Program-made: the position numbers and the translations under genes
Assembly (NCBI GenBank): GCA_016208315.1
Contig: JACQYF010000102.1
Location: 42,435-106,434 of the forward strand
DNA: 64,000 nt
Direction of reading: 5' to 3'
DNA from: Chloroflexota bacterium
GTDB lineage: Bacteria > Chloroflexota > Anaerolineae > UBA4142
The notes under the pieces: generated by a model
Databases searched by the model: none
What the model saw: the letters and a program-made list of their open reading frames with translations, nothing else
What the model was told of the DNA's origin: nothing
Shown: positions 58,175 through 64,000 of the stretch, piece by piece
How the letters are laid out: every line of letters starts with the position of its first letter
Numbering within the stretch: position 1 is the stretch's first letter

Positions 58175-60385
58175 GTGCGCCTACAACTCCCGTCTCGCGT
58201 TTGGCTCCTGTTCATCCTCCTCGCCGCGTTCGCGTTGCGCCTGTTACGCCTCGGCGTGAACAGTTTGTGGTACGACGAGACGGTCAGCATCTACCTCGCG
58301 CGCCAAGACCTCGTCTCGCTCACGCGCCACACCGCCGGAGACATACACCCGCCGCTCTATTATTACCTCTTGCACTTTTGGGGCCAACTTGCCGGTTGGT
58401 CGGAATTCTCCGCCGCGTTTCTCTCGCTCTTTTTCGGCGTGGTGCTCGTCGCGCTAGTCTATCGCGTGGCTACCCCCACCCCCACCCCTTCCCCCGTTCG
58501 CCGAAGTGCGTCGGCGAACGGGGGAGAGGCAGGGGTGGGGGTTCTCGCCGCCTTCCTCGTCGCCATCTCGCCCTTCAACCTCTGGTACTCGCAAGAAGTG
58601 CGAATGTACACTCTCGGCGCGATGCTCGGCCTGGCGTCCGTATACTTTTTCGTGCGGATGTTGGCAGGTCCCAAGTCGCAGGACGCAAGTCGCAAGTCGC
58701 AGGTTGCAGGTCACAGGTCACAAGTCACAGGTTCCACTCCAAGTTTACGTTTTACGTTTCACGTTTCACGTGACTGTCTCGCCTACATCGTGGTCACCGC
58801 GCTCGGTCTGTACACGCTCTACTATTTTGCCTTCCTAATCGTCTTCGAGAATCTCGTCGCGCTCGCTTGGCTAATTCGATCTTCAAGATTACGAATTACG
58901 AATTACGAATTACGCCCCTGGCTCTCCTCCCAACTCGCCGTCGCGCTCCTCTACCTCCCCTGGCTGCCCATTGCGTTTCGCCAAGCGACCGACCCGCCCG
59001 TCCCGCCCTGGCGCACGAATACTCCTCTCTCGGACGTTCTGCTCGAATCGTTCTCGGCTCTCGCGATGGGTCAATCGGTGGACTGGCGCTCGCCGTTGAT
59101 GTGGCTCGTCTTACTGTTGGTGGCCGTCCTCATCGCATTCACACTCTTTGACCGAACAACTAACAAACTATTCAACTATCGAGCTATTGCGCTCCTCGGC
59201 TACACTTTCATCCCTCTCCTCCTGATTTACATCCTTTCGCTCTGGAAGCCGCTCTATCACGTTCGCTACATATTCGTCTACTCGCCCGCGTTCTATATCC
59301 TGCTCGCACAGGGCCTAACCCGAATTACGACTTACGATCCTTCGGCGGCTCCTGTGGAGCCGACTGCGCTCAGGACAAGATTACGAATTACGAATTACGA
59401 ATTACGAATTACGCAATACGCACTACTCGCCATCCTCGTCGCCGCCTCCGCCCTCTCCGCCTCCAACTTCTGGTTCAACCCGCGCTATTCGGATGACGAT
59501 TTGCGCGGCGCGGTACAGCGACTCGCCGACGCGTGGCGGCCCGGCGACGCGATCCTGCTCGACGCGGGGTACACCTATACCGCGTTCGATTACTACTACG
59601 ATCAACCGGTCGCGTGGCGCGGCCGCTTGACCGAATACACACCGCGCGACGCTCGGGCAGGCGCTGTCGTGCTCCAGACCGGCTCGATTGGCGGCGCGGC
59701 GAATTTGGGTTGGGGCAACCCCGAATCGGATTTTTATCCGACGACGGCGGAAGAAACGCGCGCCGCGCTCGACCGCGTGTTTGCCGCACACCCGCGCGTG
59801 TGGCTGCTGCGCTTGTACGATACGGTGGTTGATCCTGACGGAGTGATTCGCGATTATCTCGCGCAGCGCGGGCGAATCCTCGACGATCAGGGGTTTGCGG
59901 GCGAGTCGTTCGCCCGCGTGCAGGGGTATCTCACGCCGCGCGGTGTGGTCGCCGAGTTGCCCGCGTCGGCCACAGCGCGGCGGGTCTTGCTGGGTGAGCG
60001 CATCGCACTTGTGGGTTTTGAGCCAGAAACCGTGACGGTGCGCGCGGGCGCGCCGCTCGATATTGATCTCTACTGGCAAGCGGAGCAACCGACGAACGTG
60101 GACGCGCATCTGTTCGTCGGATTGTTTGCGAGCGATGGCAAGTTGATTGCCTCGCGAGAGGAAATTCTGTTGGGGAATGGGTGGGGCACCTCACGCTGGA
60201 CGCCCGGCGAATTTTTCCGCGCGCCGGTCCGGCTGATGATTCCGAAGGATGCCCCCGCAGCAGATCATGTCTTACGCGCGAGTTTGTTCAATCCACTCAC
60301 GCGCGAGCCGCTTTCGGCGGCGGGGAACGCTTGGGTCGCCGAGGACGGTCAAATTGGTCTCACCCGCGTCCGCGTTGCGAAGTGA
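58175..60385 (+). CDS. GT39-like membrane glycosyltransferase with many inserted repeats
   Basis: A 736-residue PMT/ArnT-type enzyme: LWYDETVSIYLA holds the Asp-Glu pair after the first helix, GDIHPPLYYYLLHFW follows, and about ten helices precede a beta-rich C-terminal domain. Start GTG 58175 lies six bases after the AbiEii stop. Repeats are read in frame at 58472-58542 (CCCCCGTTCGCCG palindrome), 58666-58770 (AAGTCGC and TTTACGT heptamers), 58888-58914 and 59321-59420 (AATTACG heptamers). Together they add about 90 low-complexity residues, all between predicted helices. Confidence 0.85.
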   Translation: MRLQLPSRVWLLFILLAAFALRLLRLGVNSLWYDETVSIYLARQDLVSLTRHTAGDIHPPLYYYLLHFWGQLAGWSEFSAAFLSLFFGVVLVALVYRVATPTPTPSPVRRSASANGGEAGVGVLAAFLVAISPFNLWYSQEVRMYTLGAMLGLASVYFFVRMLAGPKSQDASRKSQVAGHRSQVTGSTPSLRFTFHVSRDCLAYIVVTALGLYTLYYFAFLIVFENLVALAWLIRSSRLRITNYELRPWLSSQLAVALLYLPWLPIAFRQATDPPVPPWRTNTPLSDVLLESFSALAMGQSVDWRSPLMWLVLLLVAVLIAFTLFDRTTNKLFNYRAIALLGYTFIPLLLIYILSLWKPLYHVRYIFVYSPAFYILLAQGLTRITTYDPSAAPVEPTALRTRLRITNYELRITQYALLAILVAASALSASNFWFNPRYSDDDLRGAVQRLADAWRPGDAILLDAGYTYTAFDYYYDQPVAWRGRLTEYTPRDARAGAVVLQTGSIGGAANLGWGNPESDFYPTTAEETRAALDRVFAAHPRVWLLRLYDTVVDPDGVIRDYLAQRGRILDDQGFAGESFARVQGYLTPRGVVAELPASATARRVLLGERIALVGFEPETVTVRAGAPLDIDLYWQAEQPTNVDAHLFVGLFASDGKLIASREEILLGNGWGTSRWTPGEFFRAPVRLMIPKDAPAADHVLRASLFNPLTREPLSAAGNAWVAEDGQIGLTRVRVAK
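58472..58542. repeat. CCCCCGTTCGCCG palindrome inside a gene
   Basis: Arms CCCCCGTTCGCCGA and TCGGCGAACGGGGG are exact complements, with CCCCACCCC and GGGGTGGGG further out. Read in frame as TPTPTPSPVRRSASANGG. Confidence 0.9.
58666..58770. repeat. AAGTCGC and TTTACG heptamer arrays inside a gene
   Basis: A first array of AAGTCGC/AGGTCAC-type heptamers (58666-58733) is followed by TTTTACG/TTTCACG units (58744-58770). In frame they encode SQDASRKSQVAGHRSQVTG and LRFTFHVS. Confidence 0.85.
58888..58914. repeat. AATTACG heptamer repeat inside a gene
   Basis: Nearly four AATTACG units, read in frame as LRITNYELR. Confidence 0.9.
59321..59420. repeat. Split AATTACG heptamer repeat inside a gene
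   Basis: AATTACG units at both ends (59321-59339 and 59379-59420) surround a GGCGGCTCCTGTGGAGCCG hairpin. In frame they encode RITTYDPS, then RLRITNYELRITQYA. Confidence 0.88.
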
Positions 60386-60396
60386 AATCTAGCGCA

Positions 60397-60666
60397 TTAC
60401 GAGGCGCGCCGGGGAGCGAGGAACTCCACCAACCGCTTGCGCATCCGAGGCGACGGTGGCGCGGCGAGCCGCGTCAGGCGAGCGCGCATCGCCGCCTTGA
60501 ATTCATACGAGGGCCTGACGTTCGTGACTTGAGAAATGGCTAGGGCCGTATCCAGCAGCGGTCCCAGTTCGGCGGCATAGTCCGCGTACTTGGCGAGACA
60601 TTCGGCCACGGTGGCGCGGCGAATAAGAATGTCTTCGAGGCATTCGTCCAAGATTAGCTCAATCAT
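60397..60666 (-). CDS. Small protein downstream of an ECF sigma factor, DUF5667-like start
   Basis: An 89-residue protein. MIELILDECLEDILIRRATV and AECLAKYADYAAELGPLLDTALAISQ resemble the N-terminal part of larger proteins that follow ECF sigma genes in Chloroflexota and Actinomycetota (DUF5667-like), which normally go on into a membrane helix. Here it ends after a basic segment (KRLVEFLAPRRAS). It starts 18 bases after the sigma gene stop. It may act as a shortened anti-sigma factor. Confidence 0.6.
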   Translation of the reverse strand: MIELILDECLEDILIRRATVAECLAKYADYAAELGPLLDTALAISQVTNVRPSYEFKAAMRARLTRLAAPPSPRMRKRLVEFLAPRRAS

Positions 60667-60684
60667 TTCCTAAACCTTGCTCGG

Positions 60685-61293
60685 TCATAGTGTTTCCGAG
60701 CCCTTGCGAAAAATCCTTCCCAAGCTCGCCAGCGCGCGATGTTGCAGCGTCCGAACCGCTCCTTCGCCCTTGCCCATAATGAGCGCGACCTGTTCCGTAT
60801 CGTAACCCTCGATGAAACGCAGCAGAATGACTTGGCGTTGGTCCGGCGTCAACCGGGCGATCGCGCGTTTCAGTGTATCGGCGGTCAGATGCTGCAGGGC
60901 GAGTTCGTCGAGGTCGCTCGCACGCGCTTCCGGCAGCGCAACCTCGTCAATAGAAAGAACCGGGCGCTGCACGCGAAAGTGATCCACCACCAAGTTGTGC
61001 GCAATCCGGTACAGCCACGCGGAAAAGGGCCGTTCGGTAACACGATAATGCCCGATGGCCTCCCACGCTTTGAGAAACACCTGCGCGGTCAAATCCTCAG
61101 CATCGGCGCGGCTGCCCAACTTATAGTAGATGTACCGGAAGATCCGGTCAACGTAGCGATCGTACAAACGCGTAAACGCGCGGGCGTCGTGACTGACCGC
61201 GCGCCGGACGAGGGCGCGTTCGTCTATCGTTCCGCCGTCCCCGCTGGCCGCGGCACGGCGACGTTCCTGTTGATATAACGATGAATTTTGCAT
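60685..61293 (-). CDS. ECF-type RNA polymerase sigma factor
   Basis: A 202-residue sigma factor. Region 2 covers about 45-105 (DARAFTRLYDRYVDRIFRYI, ADAEDLTAQVFLKAWEAI, FSAWLYRIAHNLVVDHFR) and region 4 about 140-200 (LTPDQRQVILLRFIEGYDT, VALIMGKGEGAVRTLQHRAL). ATG 61293 is chosen over an upstream in-frame start because it lies about 15 bases after the predicted transcription start. It likely works with the small downstream gene. Confidence 0.92.
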   Translation of the reverse strand: MQNSSLYQQERRRAAASGDGGTIDERALVRRAVSHDARAFTRLYDRYVDRIFRYIYYKLGSRADAEDLTAQVFLKAWEAIGHYRVTERPFSAWLYRIAHNLVVDHFRVQRPVLSIDEVALPEARASDLDELALQHLTADTLKRAIARLTPDQRQVILLRFIEGYDTEQVALIMGKGEGAVRTLQHRALASLGRIFRKGSETL

Positions 61294-61314
61294 TTTGGTG
61301 CTATCCTGGCGAGG

Positions 61315-61344
61315 ATGATAACACGATTTCCCCAAACTCGTCAA
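61315..61344 (-). promoter_or_regulatory. Promoter of the sigma gene
   Basis: On the minus strand TTGACG (61344-61339), an 18-bp spacer and TATCAT (61320-61315). Confidence 0.55.
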
Positions 61345-61460
61345 CCGATTTTCGGGAGTCTATTTTCAAAATGGCCGCGTATTATCGCCGCGCCGCTTTC
61401 GTTATTATTATCAGATTACTGAAAGATCGCGCGTAGGACCGTTAGAAAGGAGATCCTTCC

Positions 61461-61751
61461 ATGGTGCTTTCTCTAGAGCAGTTGATCGTGTTCTTGTTGA
61501 TCGCCGCAGTCGCGGCCTGGCTGGCGGGGATGTTCTTCGGGGTGCGGTATCCCTTCGGCTTTGTCGGCGCCTTCGTGGCCGCCCTCATCGGCCAATGGCT
61601 GATGATCAACGTCTTTCGCATCTTGCTCGCGCCGGAGATTTCTTACGCCGGAATACCCATCATTACCGCGCTGGTCGGCGCGTTGATCCTCGCCTTCTTG
61701 GTCGCGCTGTTTGTCGGCGGGGGTTGGCGGCGGCGCGGGCGATACGTCTGA
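61461..61751 (+). CDS. GlsB/YeaQ/YmgE-like small membrane protein
   Basis: A 96-residue protein with three helices (about 7-28, 30-55 and 62-88) and a basic end. The layout and the Gly-rich helices match the transglycosylase-associated (GlsB/YeaQ) family, induced by stress in many bacteria. AAAGGAGAT precedes ATG 61461. It is divergent from the ECF sigma gene. Confidence 0.75.
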   Translation: MVLSLEQLIVFLLIAAVAAWLAGMFFGVRYPFGFVGAFVAALIGQWLMINVFRILLAPEISYAGIPIITALVGALILAFLVALFVGGGWRRRGRYV

Positions 61752-61844
61752 CCCTTGTACCGCAATTGCACGTCGCTTGACGCCGTCGCGACCCCAACCG
61801 TTGCCCGTCAAGCCATTGGCCGACCGTCGCGCCGGAGGTGATCT

Positions 61845-61952
61845 ATGATCTCGCTGGGCATTTTCGACATTGTACTCGTCGTCACCTTGCTTCTGGTCGC
61901 GAGTCTTGCGCTGCGCCGGCGATTGTTCGGCCAATTCTATTTCGTTTCATAA
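61845..61952 (+). CDS. 35-residue single-pass membrane microprotein
   Basis: A short ORF with a near-perfect ribosome site (GGAGGTGAT) before ATG. The product starts MISLGIFDIVLVVT, has one hydrophobic helix (about 6-24) and a basic stop-transfer stretch LRRRLFGQ. It follows the GlsB-like gene on the same strand and precedes a terminator hairpin. Function unknown. Confidence 0.65.
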   Translation: MISLGIFDIVLVVTLLLVASLALRRRLFGQFYFVS

Positions 61953-61967
61953 CCTTCAAATAAGGCG

Positions 61968-61993
61968 ACAGGGCAACCAACCGGTTGCCCTGT
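61968..61993. terminator. Hairpin between convergent genes
   Basis: A perfect 11-bp stem (ACAGGGCAACC and its complement) with an AACC loop, between the microprotein and the convergent transport ATPase gene. No T-run, but position suits bidirectional termination. Confidence 0.65.
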
Positions 61994-61997
61994 GATG

Positions 61998-62831
61998 TTA
62001 GCCGGGGTGTTCGTGTTCGTGCGGCGCGGCGTGCAGATGATGGTGAACGTGTTCCGTGTCCGCGTGCTTGTGACGATGCTCGTGGGCCAGGTTGCACTCG
62101 ACGAGCCGCTCGTAATCCGACAGCAGCTCTTTGGGCGCGCCTTCGCCCGTGATCGCGTGCTCTTCGCAGAACATGACCACGCGGTCCGCGATCTCCTCGA
62201 CGATGTCGAGGTCGTGGGTCGCGGTGATGATCGTCTTGCCCGCGCGGCCCAATTCGCCGATAAAGTCGAGCAGGCGGCTCTGGCTGCGCGGATCGAGCGA
62301 CGCGGTTGGCTCATCCAAGAGCCAAACGTCGGGCCGCAGCGATAGCACGGACGCCAACGCGACCTTTTTCTTTTCTCCCCCGCTCAGGCGATGCGGCGCG
62401 CGGTCGCGCAATTTTCCGATGCCCAACAATTCCAGCGCCCACTCCGCGCGCTCGACGACCTCGGCGCGCGGCAATTGCAAGTGCAGCGGCGCGAACGTGA
62501 CCTCCTCCCACACCGTGGGCGAAAAAAGCTGCACGTCCGGGTCTTGAAAGACCAATCCCACGCGGCGGCGAAAGGCAAAGGCGCGTTCGTCGTCTTGCAG
62601 TTGCTCTTCCGTCAACGGTTCGCCGAACGCGCACGCCCGGCCCTGGTTCGGGAAATACAAGCCGTCCAAAATCTTGAGCAGCGTGCTCTTGCCCGACCCG
62701 TTCGCGCCGAGAACGGCAATGCGCTCTCCCGCGTGTACGGTGAGATTAATGTCCCGCAGCGCGATTTGATGGTTATAAGAAAAGCTCACATGCTCTAGTT
62801 CGAACACGGGCGTGCTGTGATTATGATTCAT
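61998..62831 (-). CDS. Nickel/cobalt-type ECF transporter ATPase (CbiO/NikO-like)
   Basis: A 277-residue ATPase starting at ATG 62831, where GGAG lies seven bases upstream; ATG 62843 is a second option. It has Walker A GANGSGKST, Q-loop FQDPDVQLF, signature LSGGEKKK, Walker B WLLDEPTASLD and His in ATHDLD. FQDPDxQ is characteristic of energy-coupling ATPases. The last ~35 residues are very His-rich (HEHRHKHADTEHVHHHLH), suggesting Ni or Co binding. It follows the CbiQ-like permease. Confidence 0.92.
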   Translation of the reverse strand: MNHNHSTPVFELEHVSFSYNHQIALRDINLTVHAGERIAVLGANGSGKSTLLKILDGLYFPNQGRACAFGEPLTEEQLQDDERAFAFRRRVGLVFQDPDVQLFSPTVWEEVTFAPLHLQLPRAEVVERAEWALELLGIGKLRDRAPHRLSGGEKKKVALASVLSLRPDVWLLDEPTASLDPRSQSRLLDFIGELGRAGKTIITATHDLDIVEEIADRVVMFCEEHAITGEGAPKELLSDYERLVECNLAHEHRHKHADTEHVHHHLHAAPHEHEHPG

Positions 62832-62858
62832 TTGGTTCTCCATTTGCCGTAAACATGT

Positions 62859-63725
62859 CTACCTTCCCAGCCAAACTGCCACCGCTGCAACTGCGACAAA
62901 CACGGCGAGCCACACCCAATCCGCCGCGCGCCACACCAGCGTTTCCATCACCCGCGCTTGGCCGCGAAAGCCGCGCGATTGCATCGCCAGGTACACGTCG
63001 TCGCTCATCGCATACGATTTCGCGAGCAGCGTGCCCATGCTCGCCGCGAGCCAGCGCCGATTTTCCGCGCCCGATACGCGTCCCACCACGCGGCTGGTAC
63101 GCGCGAGAAACATGTTGTTCGCGGTGCGGAGCAGGACGTAAATATAGCGGTACGTCATGCCCAGAATCAGGACGAATGCTTGCGGCACGCGCAGGACGCG
63201 CAGTGAGTTGAGCAAGACCGCCCACCGCGTCGTCAGGACGAGCAAGACCGCGATCGAAACCGACGCGCCGACGCGCAGCAACAAGAACGCGGCGGCGATA
63301 ACGCCGGGCGCGGTGATCGCGAGATAAAGCCGCGGCGCGGCCAGATCGAGCAGGACGACGAGAGGCGCGCCGGGCGAGAACGGACTGAACAGGGCCGGCA
63401 GCGCGACGATGCCGGTGAAGAACGGCATGAACATCCACACGCGCTTGAGGTAAAAGCCCATCGGCACGCGCGACGCCGCCGCGACCGGGAGCGTCAGAGC
63501 ATATAACGCGAGGATGACGAACAAGCTCTGCGAAAAACTGATCGCCAGCAAGAGGGCCAGCGCGCCGGCAAGCTTGGCGCGCGGATCGAGCGATTGCAGA
63601 AACCCCTGCTCGCGCGCGATTTCTTCCGCGAACAAGGTCTGTTCGAGCGTATGGGTGATGTCGCCGAGCGTCTTTTCGAGCAAGCCGCGCGGGGCGCGGC
63701 GCGTTGGGATTTGAATCTGTTTCAT
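62859..63725 (-). CDS. Energy-coupling transporter transmembrane protein (CbiQ/NikQ-like)
   Basis: A 288-residue T component with about six helices. The coupling motifs are SLRVLRVPQAFVLILGMTYR and the cytoplasmic AMQSRGFRGQARV (the Ala-Arg-Gly signature that docks on the ATPase). Start ATG 63725. It links the ATPase to the substrate-binding membrane subunit, whose gene lies partly off the edge upstream. Confidence 0.9.
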   Translation of the reverse strand: MKQIQIPTRRAPRGLLEKTLGDITHTLEQTLFAEEIAREQGFLQSLDPRAKLAGALALLLAISFSQSLFVILALYALTLPVAAASRVPMGFYLKRVWMFMPFFTGIVALPALFSPFSPGAPLVVLLDLAAPRLYLAITAPGVIAAAFLLLRVGASVSIAVLLVLTTRWAVLLNSLRVLRVPQAFVLILGMTYRYIYVLLRTANNMFLARTSRVVGRVSGAENRRWLAASMGTLLAKSYAMSDDVYLAMQSRGFRGQARVMETLVWRAADWVWLAVFVAVAAVAVWLGR

Positions 63726-63765
63726 CGAATGTCTCAATTAATGCGGCGCTCAGAAACGTGCGTTT

Positions 63766-63871
63766 GTTCGTAGTGAGCGACGCAGCGAAGCGGAGTCGCG
63801 TTGCCGCCAGGGTCGGACGACACTCCGCCAACTGCGCTTCCCTCGTTATCTCGGGACGTCTTACTACGAAC
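63766..63871. repeat. GTTCGTAGT-type palindromic element, copy 6
   Basis: A 106-bp element bounded by GTTCGTAGT and TTACTACGAAC. It shares the module GCTTCCCTCGTTATCTCGGG, inverted, with copy 3. It lies between the CbiQ-like gene and the gene at the edge. Confidence 0.8.
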
Positions 63872-63923
63872 GTGGAATTCTCGCAATGACCTTCGCGTAG
63901 ATTCGCGCGATTCGCGGAATAAT

Positions 63924-64000
63924 CTAGCCGTTTTCGTCCGCGGCAACGCGTGTCTTGCTTCCAATGCGCTGCATCACCCACGCGACTCCCAAAAAGATAG
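63924..64000 (-). CDS. C-terminal fragment of a membrane protein, probably the Ni/Co transporter substrate subunit
   Basis: Only the last 24 residues are visible, ending at TAG 63924-63926. They begin with the hydrophobic IFLGVAWVMQ and continue with a short polar tail RIGSKTRVAADENG, as at the end of a last membrane helix. Its place upstream of CbiQ and CbiO suggests CbiM/NikM, CbiN/NikN or a PDGLE-type subunit. The sequence is too short to prove the family. Confidence 0.5.
   Translation of the reverse strand, partial: IFLGVAWVMQRIGSKTRVAADENG

Noticed and set aside
52992..59420. Tandem short repeats considered as a CRISPR array
   Set aside because: Units are 7 bp with no unique spacers, and most are translated inside genes; no cas gene is present.
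1..64000. tRNA, rRNA and riboswitch genes
   Set aside because: Intergenic gaps are short and filled with palindromes; I saw no cloverleaf with conserved loops, no rRNA segment and no recognisable riboswitch core.

Overview
The window looks like chromosomal DNA of a Chloroflexota bacterium (Anaerolineae-like), inferred from content rather than from a marker gene. The DNA is GC-rich. It carries a form I-like RuBisCO large subunit with no small subunit, Pro/Thr-rich surface linkers, many GAF/NarX-type two-component pairs, ECF sigma factors with small partners, and a very high density of short palindromic repeats. No rRNA, tRNA, CRISPR array, phage or transposase gene was seen.

Layout. 1-3571 (+): a MacAB-like ABC export module whose ATPase carries a C-terminal YHS metal domain. 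3607-10431 (-): a compact Calvin-cycle operon, tal-rbcL-prk-tkt-gap-CBS, with no rbcS. 10879-12205 (-): a soluble NarX/NarL-type pair. 12288-17815 (-): an M23-like protein, an FTR1-FtrD fusion, two FtsX permeases and an ATPase, resembling FTR1/P19-type iron uptake loci. 18205-24547: a Gly/Met-rich secreted protein, an ECF sigma factor with a membrane partner, and an ABC-permease-microprotein-methyltransferase cassette of less GC-rich composition. 24645-33575 (-): a cupredoxin lipoprotein, then a peptide-type ABC importer (fused OppD-OppF) interleaved with an AprA/AprB-like flavoprotein and ferredoxin. 33741-44405: hisC, a GAF kinase/regulator pair, an L,D-transpeptidase, ATP-dependent DNA ligase, patatin, DUF1028 protein, prs, a frameshifted adenosine-specific kinase and a LysM-M23 peptidase. 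44511-48088: Rel and small or unknown genes. 48216-60385 (+): a surface-polysaccharide cluster of GT39-like glycosyltransferases, a YfhO-like protein, an O-antigen ligase-like protein and a methyltransferase, interrupted by MNT/HEPN-remnant and AbiEii-type toxin-antitoxin genes. 60397-61952: an ECF sigma factor and small membrane proteins. 61998-64000 (-): a nickel/cobalt ECF-type transporter running off the edge.

Two themes stand out. First, the Calvin-cycle operon has all RuBisCO catalytic residues but no small subunit, as in the form I'/I''/I-alpha enzymes known from Chloroflexota, and it ends in a CBS-domain protein translationally coupled to GAPDH. Second, at least five families of palindromic or 7-bp-periodic repeats recur, and many copies lie in frame inside membrane glycosyltransferase genes or form the ends of other genes, much as Rickettsia palindromic elements do. 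Several promoters also sit so close to the start codon that leaderless mRNAs are predicted.
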